Positions 1 to 7,083 of a DNA stretch of 9,762 nt are shown piece by piece (within the stretch, counting starts at the first letter, position 1; each line of letters begins with the position of its first letter). The stretch covers positions 1 to 9,762 of the forward strand of contig DASQXE010000059.1 of the NCBI GenBank assembly GCA_035639875.1, given 5' to 3'. The position numbers and the translations under genes were made by a program. The notes below the pieces were generated by a model. It was not told the origin of the DNA. It saw only the letters and a program-made list of their open reading frames with translations, and searched no databases. Source of the stretch: JAIBJP01 sp035639875. Its GTDB lineage: Bacteria > Actinomycetota > Thermoleophilia > Gaiellales > Gaiellaceae.

Positions 1-921
1 TTCGTGATCGCCGACCTCCGTCTGGCGAACCGGTTCGACGTCACGGCAAAAACAGAGCACAGGCTGGCGACCCGTCACGAGGCGTGGAATCAGCTGACGG
101 ATGCGCTGCGCGGCTTCGCGGGGGGCAGCGGTTGGACGTTCGTCTTCTTCCTGGCACTCGCCGCGGCCGGAGCCGTGGTGCTCGCACCCAGGCGTCCCGC
201 ATTCGTTGCCTGGGGCCTCCTCGCCTTCGCGCTCCCGCCGATCCTCTCGACGTTCGTCCACACGGGGCGCTCGCCCGACCTCTCGCCACGCCACCTCATC
301 TTCGGGCTCCCCTTTTTCGCTGCGTTCATCGGTTTCGCGGCCTCCCGGATCCCTGCGCGCGCCGTCGCCGTCGCCGTCGTCGCGGTCGCGGTCGTCGCCG
401 CCATTTCGCCGCAAGGCATCCACGATCCGCGCTCCATCACGTACACGGCCAAACTCGGCACCGCGGAAGCCCTCGCGGCGCCCTCCGCCTGGTTGCGCGA
501 GCGCATCCACTCGAGCGATGTCCTCTACCCGTACTCCTCGGTCTTCCTCGCGGCCTTGCCCGGAGCGGGGCAGGCGACGGCGCTTCCCCGTGCCCAGGCA
601 GGACCGATCCTCGACGCCCTACGACGCGCGGACTATCCGTTGGCGCGCATCTTCGTCGCCGTCCCAATCGGCACGACCCGTGTCGATCTGACCAAGATCA
701 ACGATCTTCCCCTTGCGCGCTTCGCCCGTTGGTACATCATCGAGCTGCGCGGCGAGTTCAACGACGGCGCCTCAATCCTGCAGGCCGTCGACGACGCTCT
801 CGAAACCTTGCGGAACGCTCTCCAGCCGCCCGTTCCCGATGCCCTGTCAGGCTGGTTCGAGCTAAACACGAGCGTGCTTTGCAAAGCCGTTCGCCAGCTC
901 GGCTCGGAATGTGGTAGATAG
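1..921 (+). CDS. Multi-pass membrane protein, C-terminal part; probable GT-C/GT39-like glycosyltransferase
   Basis: The frame is open from the first base, so this is the 3' part of a longer gene (306 residues visible). The GTG at 4 is an internal codon or at best an alternative start. Four hydrophobic segments are visible at about residues 44-63, 67-87, 98-115 and 118-135, followed by a soluble C-terminal region of about 170 residues. The segment reading LSPRHLIFGLPFFAAF resembles the conserved 'R-(Y/H)-L-I/L...P' stretch in the late membrane helices of GT39/ArnT-like mannosyl- and arabinosyltransferases, which move sugars from polyprenyl-phosphate donors at the outer face of the membrane. 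The catalytic N-terminal loop (the usual acidic DE/DD motif) lies outside the window, so the function is inferred from topology and one motif. It ends at TAG 919-921, 7 bases before the hydantoinase ATG, which suggests co-transcription. The tail after residue 140 has no motif I recognise. Confidence 0.6.
   Translation, partial: FVIADLRLANRFDVTAKTEHRLATRHEAWNQLTDALRGFAGGSGWTFVFFLALAAAGAVVLAPRRPAFVAWGLLAFALPPILSTFVHTGRSPDLSPRHLIFGLPFFAAFIGFAASRIPARAVAVAVVAVAVVAAISPQGIHDPRSITYTAKLGTAEALAAPSAWLRERIHSSDVLYPYSSVFLAALPGAGQATALPRAQAGPILDALRRADYPLARIFVAVPIGTTRVDLTKINDLPLARFARWYIIELRGEFNDGASILQAVDDALETLRNALQPPVPDALSGWFELNTSVLCKAVRQLGSECGR
361..402 (+). repeat. Low-complexity GTC/GCC codon run
   Basis: This is an imperfect trinucleotide run of gtc, gcc and gcg codons inside the membrane protein. 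It encodes an alternating Ala/Val stretch (residues 121-134) that forms most of the last predicted membrane helix. It is a likely slippage site, but the frame is intact. Confidence 0.6.
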
Positions 922-928
922 GCCTCAC

Positions 929-2341
929 ATGTCCGTGCTGATCAAGGGCGGGCGCGTCGTGACGGCCGACGAGGACCGCGTCGCCGACGTCTTCGTCGAG
1001 GACGAGACGATCTCCCAAATCGGCGAGTCACTCGAGGTGCAAGCGGACCGAGTCATCGACGCGAACGGCAAATACGTGCTTCCAGGCGGCGTCGACCCGC
1101 ATACGCATCTGGACATGCCCTTCGGCGGCACGATCACGATCGACGACTTCGAGTCGGGCCAGACCTCGGCCGCCTTCGGGGGGACGACCTGCCACGTGGA
1201 TTTCATCATCCAGCCGAAAGGGATGAGCTTCGGCGAGGCGCTGGACGAGTGGCACTCGAAGCGTGAAGGGAAGGCGGTGATCGACAACGGATTCCACATG
1301 GCCGTCACCGACCTCAACGAAGGCGGCACGCTCGAGGAGCTCGCGACGCTGCCCGACCAGGGGATCACGAGCTACAAGCTCTTCATGGCCTACAAGGGCG
1401 CGATCATGGTCGACGACGAGACGCTCTTCCGCGTCATGCAGGTGGCCGCGGAGACCGGCGCGCTCGTCATGGTGCACGCCGAGCACGGGGATGCGATCGA
1501 CGTCCTCGTCAAGCAGGCGCTGGCCGCGGGCCATACCGAGCCGAAGTACCACGCCCTCACGAGGCCGCCGGAGACCGAGGGGGAGGCGACCAATCGTGCC
1601 ATCCAGCTCTCACGCGTCGCCGGTTGCCGCCTCTATGTCGTCCACGTCTCCTGCAAGGAGGCGTTGGAGCCGATCGCGATCGCCCGCGAGAAGGGCTGGG
1701 ATGTCTGGGGTGAGACCTGCACGCAGTACTTCTTCATCGACTACACGTTCCTCGAGCGGCCGAACTTCGAGGGCGCGAAGTACGTGTACACGCCTCCGCC
1801 GCGCCCGAAGGAGAACCAGGAGCACCTCTGGGAGGCGGTCAAGGGCGACGTGCTGTCGGTCGTCTCAACCGACCATTGCGCCTTCCTGTGGGACGGACAA
1901 AAGACGCTCGGCAAGGACGACTTCTCGAAGATTCCGAACGGCGGGCCCGGGCTCGAGAACCGGCTTCAGATGATGCACGAGTTCGGCGTTCGCGAAGGCC
2001 GCATCACGCTCAACCGCATGGTCGAGCTCCTGTCGACCAACCCGGCCAAGTACTTCGGCCTCTTCCCGCGCAAGGGGACGATCGGAGTCGGTTCGGACGC
2101 CGACATCGTCGTCTTCGACCCCGAGAAGAAGGTGACCATCTCCGCCGCCGCCCATCACTCGAAGTGCGACTACAACCTCTTCGAGGGCACCGAGGTGACG
2201 GGAACGACGGAGATCGTCCTCCTCCGCGGGAAGGTGATCGTCGAGGGCGACGAGTTCAGCGGTCGGCCCGGAGACGGACAGTTCGTCAAGCGCGCCCGCT
2301 TCGGCGAAGCTCTCGCGGGCCGTGCGGCGACGACGGCTTAA
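929..2341 (+). CDS. hydA: D-hydantoinase / dihydropyrimidinase
   Basis: A complete 470-residue cyclic-imide hydrolase of the amidohydrolase superfamily. The family hydrolyses dihydropyrimidines or 5-substituted hydantoins to N-carbamoyl amino acids in the cytoplasm, in reductive pyrimidine breakdown or hydantoin use. Binuclear metal ligands are all visible: H58 and H60 (DPHTHLD), the carboxylated K150 (SYKLF), H183 (VHAEH), H239 (VVHVS) and D315 (STDHC). The catalytic Y155 and the substrate-contacting T288 and N337 are also in place. This matches residue for residue the numbering I recall for bacterial D-hydantoinases (S at 288 there). The ATG at 929 gives the family-typical start MSVLIKGGRV; the in-frame GTG at 911 would add six residues and overlap the upstream gene. 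No clear ribosome site precedes it, so it probably depends on readthrough from upstream. No carbamoylase or transporter is adjacent. The exact substrate cannot be read from sequence. Confidence 0.95.
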   Translation: MSVLIKGGRVVTADEDRVADVFVEDETISQIGESLEVQADRVIDANGKYVLPGGVDPHTHLDMPFGGTITIDDFESGQTSAAFGGTTCHVDFIIQPKGMSFGEALDEWHSKREGKAVIDNGFHMAVTDLNEGGTLEELATLPDQGITSYKLFMAYKGAIMVDDETLFRVMQVAAETGALVMVHAEHGDAIDVLVKQALAAGHTEPKYHALTRPPETEGEATNRAIQLSRVAGCRLYVVHVSCKEALEPIAIAREKGWDVWGETCTQYFFIDYTFLERPNFEGAKYVYTPPPRPKENQEHLWEAVKGDVLSVVSTDHCAFLWDGQKTLGKDDFSKIPNGGPGLENRLQMMHEFGVREGRITLNRMVELLSTNPAKYFGLFPRKGTIGVGSDADIVVFDPEKKVTISAAAHHSKCDYNLFEGTEVTGTTEIVLLRGKVIVEGDEFSGRPGDGQFVKRARFGEALAGRAATTA

Positions 2342-2342
2342 C

Positions 2343-3596
2343 TCAGCCGCTTGGTAGTTGGCGTGGCCAGGGGCGGATGAACCGACTCCGGCCGGCATAG
2401 CCGACGGTGCGGACGTAGGAAGTGCGGAGAGCGTGCGCCAGCGCGCTCCCGCCCGCGCCCTGCCGGATGAGCTCCCGGAGACGGAAGCCCACGGGCTGGA
2501 CGACCAGGCTTGAGTGCTCCACCCAGGTGGGGACGTAGTCCACGCCCGTGACGCGCACCTTTGCTCCGACCGCATGTACGTGGATGACCGCGATCAGGCC
2601 GTCCTCCGACTCGGCCGGGCAGCAGGCCGCAGTCTGGTTGGAAATCAGGTTGCCCTCGCCGAAGACGACGATCCGGCCCGCGATCCGCTCGATCGGCTGT
2701 ACGACGTGCACGTGCTGGCCGACGATCAAGTCGACGATCCGATGGCCCAGGAGATAGCGGGCCAGGTCGCGCTGCTGCAAGTTCGGCTCGTGGACGTACT
2801 CGTCTCCCCAGTGGAAGTTCGCGATGACGAAGTCGGCGCCGAGGCGGCGCGCACGGCGAGCGTCGGCGACCACCTTGCTCGTCGAGATGAGGTTGACCGA
2901 CCACGGGTGCGGGACGGGAACTCCGTTCGTCCCGTACGTGTAGGCCAGAAACGCGATGCGGAGGCCGCGGACGGACACGACGAGGATGCGGCGCGACTGG
3001 GCACGGGTGCGGAAGCTCCCGGTATGGCGGACTCGGGCCGCGTCGAGTGCGCGCGTCGTCGCGTCAATTCCCGCCTGGCCCTTGTCCACGGAGTGATTGG
3101 ACGCCGTGTCGCACACGTCCCAGCCGGTCCACTTGATCGCTCGCGCCAGCTCGCGTGGGCTGTTGAAGACCGGGTAACCCGTGGGAGCGCCCGCGCCCAT
3201 GGGGGTTTCGACGTGGCAGATCGCCAGCGCCGCCCGGCTCACGATCGGGCGGACGCGCGCGAGCAGAGGGCGGAAGTCGTAGTGGCCGTGGCCGAGCGCC
3301 GCAGCCCGTTGCCAAACGGGTCCGTGGATGAGGAGGTCGCCGCTCGCGACGATGTCGAACGTCTGCTCGCCCGCCGGGCTCGGCTCCGGCGGACCGCCGT
3401 CCCCCGCGATCGCCGCGTGTCCCGAGAGCGGGCTGCTGATGACGGTCAGCGCGGCGACGAGGGCCGCTGCGACCGCCAAGGCTCCGAAAACCGCTGCCAG
3501 CCGCTGGTTCCGCACCCGGCGCCGCGCGAGTGCACGCCGCTCGATGCGCGCCCGGTCGGAGTGTGTTCCGAGCGCCTCGTTACGATTGTTTCGCAC
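2343..3596 (-). CDS. Membrane-anchored CapA/PgsA-type metallophosphatase-fold protein
   Basis: A 417-residue protein of the CapA (poly-gamma-glutamate capsule biosynthesis) family, which has a calcineurin-like metallophosphatase fold. Residues 1-31 are Arg-rich and cytoplasmic, followed by one membrane segment (about 32-54) and a Pro/Gly linker, so the catalytic domain should be outside the cell. Family motifs in order: SGDLLIH (85-91), HVETP (128-132), SNHSVDKG (166-173), HWGDEY (262-267), GQHVHVVQP (293-301) and FGEGNLISN (312-320). The usual GHHPH metal motif here reads GQHVH, and the usual SLGNF reads GEGNL. No capB/capC/capD partners are adjacent, so a role in polyglutamate synthesis is not supported; it is an orphan envelope hydrolase candidate. 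The GTG at 3596 is the only start covering the Arg-rich head; a purine stretch (AAGGGG) abuts it with no spacing, so a GTG about 27 codons further in is an alternative. It converges with hydA with a one-base gap. Confidence 0.88.
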   Translation of the reverse strand: MRNNRNEALGTHSDRARIERRALARRRVRNQRLAAVFGALAVAAALVAALTVISSPLSGHAAIAGDGGPPEPSPAGEQTFDIVASGDLLIHGPVWQRAAALGHGHYDFRPLLARVRPIVSRAALAICHVETPMGAGAPTGYPVFNSPRELARAIKWTGWDVCDTASNHSVDKGQAGIDATTRALDAARVRHTGSFRTRAQSRRILVVSVRGLRIAFLAYTYGTNGVPVPHPWSVNLISTSKVVADARRARRLGADFVIANFHWGDEYVHEPNLQQRDLARYLLGHRIVDLIVGQHVHVVQPIERIAGRIVVFGEGNLISNQTAACCPAESEDGLIAVIHVHAVGAKVRVTGVDYVPTWVEHSSLVVQPVGFRLRELIRQGAGGSALAHALRTSYVRTVGYAGRSRFIRPWPRQLPSG

Positions 3597-3634
3597 CCCC
3601 TTCGGGTAGCAGGGGGGTCGGACAGATCTGCGAG

Positions 3635-3653
3635 CCCGGGCCGCGCGCCCGGG
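3635..3653. repeat. Inverted repeat CCCGGGC-5-GCCCGGG
   Basis: Perfect 7-bp arms (3635-3641 and 3647-3653) surround a 5-base CGCGC spacer. It ends one base before the GGAGGG ribosome site of the small membrane protein. It could be a leader hairpin or an operator; all-G/C content also makes chance occurrence likely in this genome. Confidence 0.45.
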
Positions 3654-3659
3654 GGAGGG
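3654..3659 (+). promoter_or_regulatory. Strong Shine-Dalgarno site for the 56-residue membrane protein
   Basis: GGAGGG lies 7 bases before the GTG at 3667, within a longer purine run. It is the strongest ribosome site in the window with that of npdG, and it decides both the start and the reality of the short gene. Confidence 0.75.
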
Positions 3660-3666
3660 AGGGGAA

Positions 3667-3837
3667 GTGGCTACACCGGAACGGCGCTACGGACCTGGAG
3701 CAGGCATCTCGCTCGGCGGCATCATCGTCATCGTCGGGATCATCGTTCTGATTTTCTGGAGCATCTGGCTCGGCATCCTCATCATCCTGCTCGGCTTGAT
3801 CGCCTTCGGCGGTTTCGCCCGCGGCCGCTGGTACTGA
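3667..3837 (+). CDS. Small hydrophobic membrane protein (56 aa)
   Basis: A GTG-started frame of 56 codons ending at TGA 3835-3837. A short polar head (ATPERRYGPGAG) is followed by an almost unbroken hydrophobic stretch, residues 15-49, rich in Ile, Leu and Gly. It is long enough for one long helix or a tight hairpin. It ends in a basic, aromatic tail (ARGRWY). The GGAGGG site 7 bases upstream and the clean protein-like composition support it as a real gene despite its size. Short Ile/Leu/Gly-rich membrane proteins of this kind, several under DUF names, are common in Actinobacteria and have no assigned role. It is divergent from the CapA homologue and stops 4 bases before the stop of the convergent metallopeptidase gene. 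Function unknown. Confidence 0.78.
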   Translation: MATPERRYGPGAGISLGGIIVIVGIIVLIFWSIWLGILIILLGLIAFGGFARGRWY

Positions 3838-3841
3838 CCGG

Positions 3842-4807
3842 CTAAGGCCAAATAGAGCTCTCCTTGCGGATGTCGTAGGCGCCGCCGTCGCGGCACTTCT
3901 TCGTGCGGTAGTCCGCGGGTCGCGTGGGATAGACCTTGGTCCAGTAGCGCTCGGCCAGCTCGTTGGCGTAGGCGCGACTGGCGCCCAGCCGCATCGCAGC
4001 CTGACGGATGTGCTGCATGCCCCAGCACTCCGCGAGCGGCTCGTTGGCGCCCGCCCCGTAGAAGTCGCCCGACTCGTTCAGGTGTCCCGCCTCGTGCGTA
4101 AGGGTGGTGATGGCGAACGCGAGCTTGAGCTCCTCGGCTCCTGTCGGGCGTTCCGTCGTATAAGCGAGCTCGGCGAGCGAATCGCAAATGTCCCACGCGA
4201 GGTTGACGCGCTGGAATCCCGGAGACGCGAACCCAGCCAGATTGCGATCCGCTCCGAACTCCTCCTTCTGAAGCTCGCTCCAGTCGGCCTGCGACCAGCA
4301 ACGCACCTCGCCGACTGGCGCTGCGATGTCGCGCGCGACCTCGGTGAGCAACGGCTCGACGCGGCTCTCCGACAGCGGGCCGCGGCCGGCGGGAAGCGGA
4401 AGGCGCTCCATCGCCTGCGGCGTCGGGAGTCTGTGGTTAGCCTCCCAGACGAGCTGGGCGCCCTGCGACCATGCCAGAAAGGCCTCGCGCCGGTCGGGCA
4501 GCCGCGCCCCGTCGGCGAAGCGGCGACACGCCCGCGCGAGGATTGCCTCGGGGGCGCGCAGTGAAGCCGGCGGCTCGCCGAGCTCGCTTTCGAGTGTACT
4601 CCCGCAGCGCTCGAGGGCGGGACGCTCGGCATGGGCGAGCGCGACACGCAGGTCGGTGACCCAAAGCGCGTAGCGACCCAGCCATTGGTCTTCCGTCGGC
4701 GGTGTCCGCGCGGCCGTCGACGTGCTCGGGGGCACCACGGCCTCCGAGCTCTCGCAGGCGCACGCGAGCGCCGCGACCGCAAGCACGACCCCGACGAGTG
4801 CTCTCAC
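3842..4807 (-). CDS. Predicted exported zinc metallopeptidase (HEAGH), coupled to fbiC
   Basis: A 321-residue protein from GTG 4807. The first 16-18 residues are a short hydrophobic signal (RALVGVVLAVAALACAC). A Cys at 16 or 18 could be a lipoprotein attachment site, though the box (ALAC) is imperfect. A Ser/Thr/Pro-rich spacer follows (about 24-39). The core holds THEAGH (237-242), the HExxH zinc/catalytic signature, followed by NEPLAEC with E260 18 residues after the second His. That spacing suits a gluzincin-type third ligand (E256 is the alternative). Cysteines at 68, 94, 170, 208, 261 and 305 could form disulfides outside the cell. The reading frame extends upstream to 5131, but that part is a shadow of fbiC. 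The start overlaps the fbiC stop as GTGA, implying translational coupling. I do not recognise a named family; substrate unknown. A secreted protease beside cofactor enzymes is unexpected. Confidence 0.72.
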   Translation of the reverse strand: MRALVGVVLAVAALACACESSEAVVPPSTSTAARTPPTEDQWLGRYALWVTDLRVALAHAERPALERCGSTLESELGEPPASLRAPEAILARACRRFADGARLPDRREAFLAWSQGAQLVWEANHRLPTPQAMERLPLPAGRGPLSESRVEPLLTEVARDIAAPVGEVRCWSQADWSELQKEEFGADRNLAGFASPGFQRVNLAWDICDSLAELAYTTERPTGAEELKLAFAITTLTHEAGHLNESGDFYGAGANEPLAECWGMQHIRQAAMRLGASRAYANELAERYWTKVYPTRPADYRTKKCRDGGAYDIRKESSIWP

Positions 4808-7083
4808 CCGACGGCTAGCCCCGGCCGAACCAGGCGCGGCGGGGCCCGCAAGCCGGCTTCGTTCACGTGCGGGTTCAGCGGCTCGGCGAGCGGGGTGGCC
4901 CCGTACGAGCGGGCGGTGCGTTCGGGATCGGGCCTCCCGTATAGGGTCGTGCGCTGGCGCGGCGTGCGGCCGATGGCTCGAATCGCAGCTTCCATCCGCT
5001 CCGGCGGCATCTCCTGGCCGTGGCTCGCGCCCGCGGCGCGCGAGATGGACTCGTTCATGAGGGTCCCGCCCAGATCGTTCGCCCCGGCCCGGAGAGCGGC
5101 CTGAGCGCCTTCGAGTCCCAGCTTCACCCACGACGCCTGGATGTTGGCGATGCGGGGGTGGAGCGCGAGGCGCGAGACGGCGTGCATCAGCACGGCTTCC
5201 CTGAACGTGGGGCCTGGGCGAGCCCGTCCTTTCAGGAAGATCGGCGCCTCCATGTGCACGAACGGAAGCGGCACGAACTCGGTGAAGCCGCCGCTCAGCT
5301 TCTGCTGCTCGCGGAGCTCGACGAGGTGCCGTGCCCAGCTCTCAGGTCCCTCGACCGAGCCGAACATGATCGTGGTCGTCGAGCGCAGCCCCACGTGGTG
5401 CGCTGTGTCGTGCACCTCGAGCCACTGAGCCGTCGTCACCTTGTCGGGGCAGATGACCTGCCGGACCTCGTCGTCGAGAATCTCGGCGGCCGTGCCCGGG
5501 AGGGAGGCGAGCCCGGCTTCTTTGAGGAGGCCGAGGTATTCCTCGAGCGGGATCCCGAGCGTCGCCGCGCCCTGCCAGACCTCGAGCGCCGAGAAAGCGT
5601 GGACGTGCAAATCGGGCAGCTCATCCTTGATCGCCCGGCAGACGTCGAGGTAGTAGTCGCCCGTGAAAGCGGGATGGATCCCGCCCTGTAGGCAAACCTC
5701 AACGGCGCCGCGGTCCCACGCCTCGCGACAGCGGCGCACGATCTCGCCCAACGGAACGAGGTACGGTGCGCCACGAAGGTTGGCGGCGAGCTTCCCCTTC
5801 GAGAAGGCGCAGAAGCCGCATCGGAAATAGCAGACGTTCGTGTAGTTGATGTTGCGCGTGACGACGTAGGTCACCGTGTCGCCCGATACCTCGCGCCGGA
5901 GCCCGTCGGCGGCGGCGATGACGGCGGCGTAGTCGCGTCCTCGAGCGCGGAAGAGCGCTGCGATCGCTTCCTCGTCGAGCTCGCCGTCCAGGAGGCGAAC
6001 CGGCGCGGCGGGCGCGGGCAGTGGCGGGGGCGGTGCGAGAGCCCCGGCCGCCCACCGATCGTCGCGCGCGAGGCCGTCCGCGTCGGCGTGCCTGCGGATC
6101 TCCCGCGCGATCCGCGGGTCGGCCCAGCGCTCGAGGTCGACCACGTAGTCGGGGTAGATCGGCAGGCGTGCGACGAGTTCCGCGCCCGCGGCCTCCGTCG
6201 CCTCCCGCAGGCGAACGATCTCCGGCCACGGCGCCTCGGGATTGACGTGGTCGATCGTGACGGGGGAGACGCCTCCCCAGTCGTCGATCGCGGCTTCGAG
6301 CAGGCGCGGGAACTCGTCGTAGGCGAGGTTCGGCGGCGCCTGGATCTTGATCTCCGGTCCGAGGACGTCGCGCGCCGCGCGGATCGTCCAGAGGTGGTCG
6401 TCGAGCGCCGGCTCCGGCGCGTCGGCCATCTTGGTGCCCGGCTTGGCGCGGAAGTTCTGGACGATCACCTCCTGGATGTGGCCGTACCGCTCATGCAGCG
6501 CGCGGATCTCCTCCAGTGCCTCGACGCGCTCGTCGCGTGTCTCGCCGATCCCGATCAGGATCCCGGTCGTGAACGGAATCGCGAGTTCGCCTGCAAGCGC
6601 GATCGTCTCCAGCCGACGTTCGGGAAGCTTGTCCGGCGAGCCGTAGTGCGGGCCGCCCTTCTCGGAGAGCCGCACGGAGGCCGTCTCGAGCATGAGTCCC
6701 ATCGAGGCCGAAACGGGGCGCAGCAGCTGGAGGTCCGCGCGCGTCATCACGCCCGGATTGAGGTGGGGGAGCAGGCCTGTCTCGGCCAGGACGAGCTCGC
6801 ACATGCGCGCCAGGTACTCGATCGTCGTCTCGCAGCCGAACTCGGCGAGCGCTTCGCGCGCGGCGCGGTAGCGAAGCTCCGGCTTGTCGCCGAGCGTGAA
6901 CAGGGCTTCGTGGCAGCCGGCTTCGGCGCCGGCGCGCGCCACTTCGAGCACCTCGTCCGCGCTCATGTACGCCCGCTCGCCGCGCCGGGGCGGCCGGGCG
7001 AACGTGCAGTAGTGGCAGACGTCCCGACAAAGCTTCGTCAGCGGGATGAACACTTTCGGCGAATACGTGACGACGCGTCTCAT
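4804..7083 (-). CDS. fbiC: Bifunctional Fo synthase (CofG-CofH fusion)
   Basis: A 759-residue enzyme with two radical-SAM halves. Together they condense tyrosine and 5-amino-6-ribitylaminouracil into Fo, the deazaflavin core of coenzyme F420, in the cytoplasm. The CofG half (about 1-340) has the cluster motif C19-x3-C23-x2-C26 (CRDVCHYC). The CofH half (about 370-740) has C418-x3-C422-x2-C425 (CYFRCGFC), followed by the typical LQGGIHP (465-471). A Pro/Ala-rich linker (about 345-365) joins them. The ATG at 7083 begins MRRVVTYSPKVFIPLT, just before the first cluster; the open frame continues 141 codons upstream but there it is an Arg-rich shadow of cofC. The N-terminus is short compared with mycobacterial FbiC (about 856 residues as I recall). 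The start overlaps the cofC stop (ATGA) and the stop overlaps the metallopeptidase start (GTGA). No separate ribosome site is evident, consistent with coupling. Confidence 0.97.
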   Translation of the reverse strand: MRRVVTYSPKVFIPLTKLCRDVCHYCTFARPPRRGERAYMSADEVLEVARAGAEAGCHEALFTLGDKPELRYRAAREALAEFGCETTIEYLARMCELVLAETGLLPHLNPGVMTRADLQLLRPVSASMGLMLETASVRLSEKGGPHYGSPDKLPERRLETIALAGELAIPFTTGILIGIGETRDERVEALEEIRALHERYGHIQEVIVQNFRAKPGTKMADAPEPALDDHLWTIRAARDVLGPEIKIQAPPNLAYDEFPRLLEAAIDDWGGVSPVTIDHVNPEAPWPEIVRLREATEAAGAELVARLPIYPDYVVDLERWADPRIAREIRRHADADGLARDDRWAAGALAPPPPLPAPAAPVRLLDGELDEEAIAALFRARGRDYAAVIAAADGLRREVSGDTVTYVVTRNINYTNVCYFRCGFCAFSKGKLAANLRGAPYLVPLGEIVRRCREAWDRGAVEVCLQGGIHPAFTGDYYLDVCRAIKDELPDLHVHAFSALEVWQGAATLGIPLEEYLGLLKEAGLASLPGTAAEILDDEVRQVICPDKVTTAQWLEVHDTAHHVGLRSTTTIMFGSVEGPESWARHLVELREQQKLSGGFTEFVPLPFVHMEAPIFLKGRARPGPTFREAVLMHAVSRLALHPRIANIQASWVKLGLEGAQAALRAGANDLGGTLMNESISRAAGASHGQEMPPERMEAAIRAIGRTPRQRTTLYGRPDPERTARSYGATPLAEPLNPHVNEAGLRAPPRLVRPGLAVG

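Larger units (their letters stand above)
3597..3666. promoter_or_regulatory. Divergent intergenic spacer between the CapA homologue and a small membrane protein
   Basis: These 70 bases are the only true intergenic space in the first 9.1 kb and must carry the start signals of two divergent genes. They contain the 8-base palindrome CAGATCTG at 3623-3630 and a perfect 7-bp inverted repeat at 3635-3653. A C-run/G-run pair (3595-3600 with 3613-3618) could fold over the start of the CapA homologue in its own transcript. I see no convincing -35/-10 pair in either direction. That this is a promoter is inferred from position. Confidence 0.5.

Noticed and set aside
2514..3845. 443-codon plus-strand open frame
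   Set aside because: It is antisense to the CapA homologue and crosses the divergent spacer in a different frame from the small membrane protein. Composition is shadow-like with no recognisable domain.
4808..5131. 108-codon upstream extension of the metallopeptidase
   Set aside because: It is a shadow of the fbiC 3' end. The GTG at 4807 gives a proper signal sequence and a 4-base overlap.
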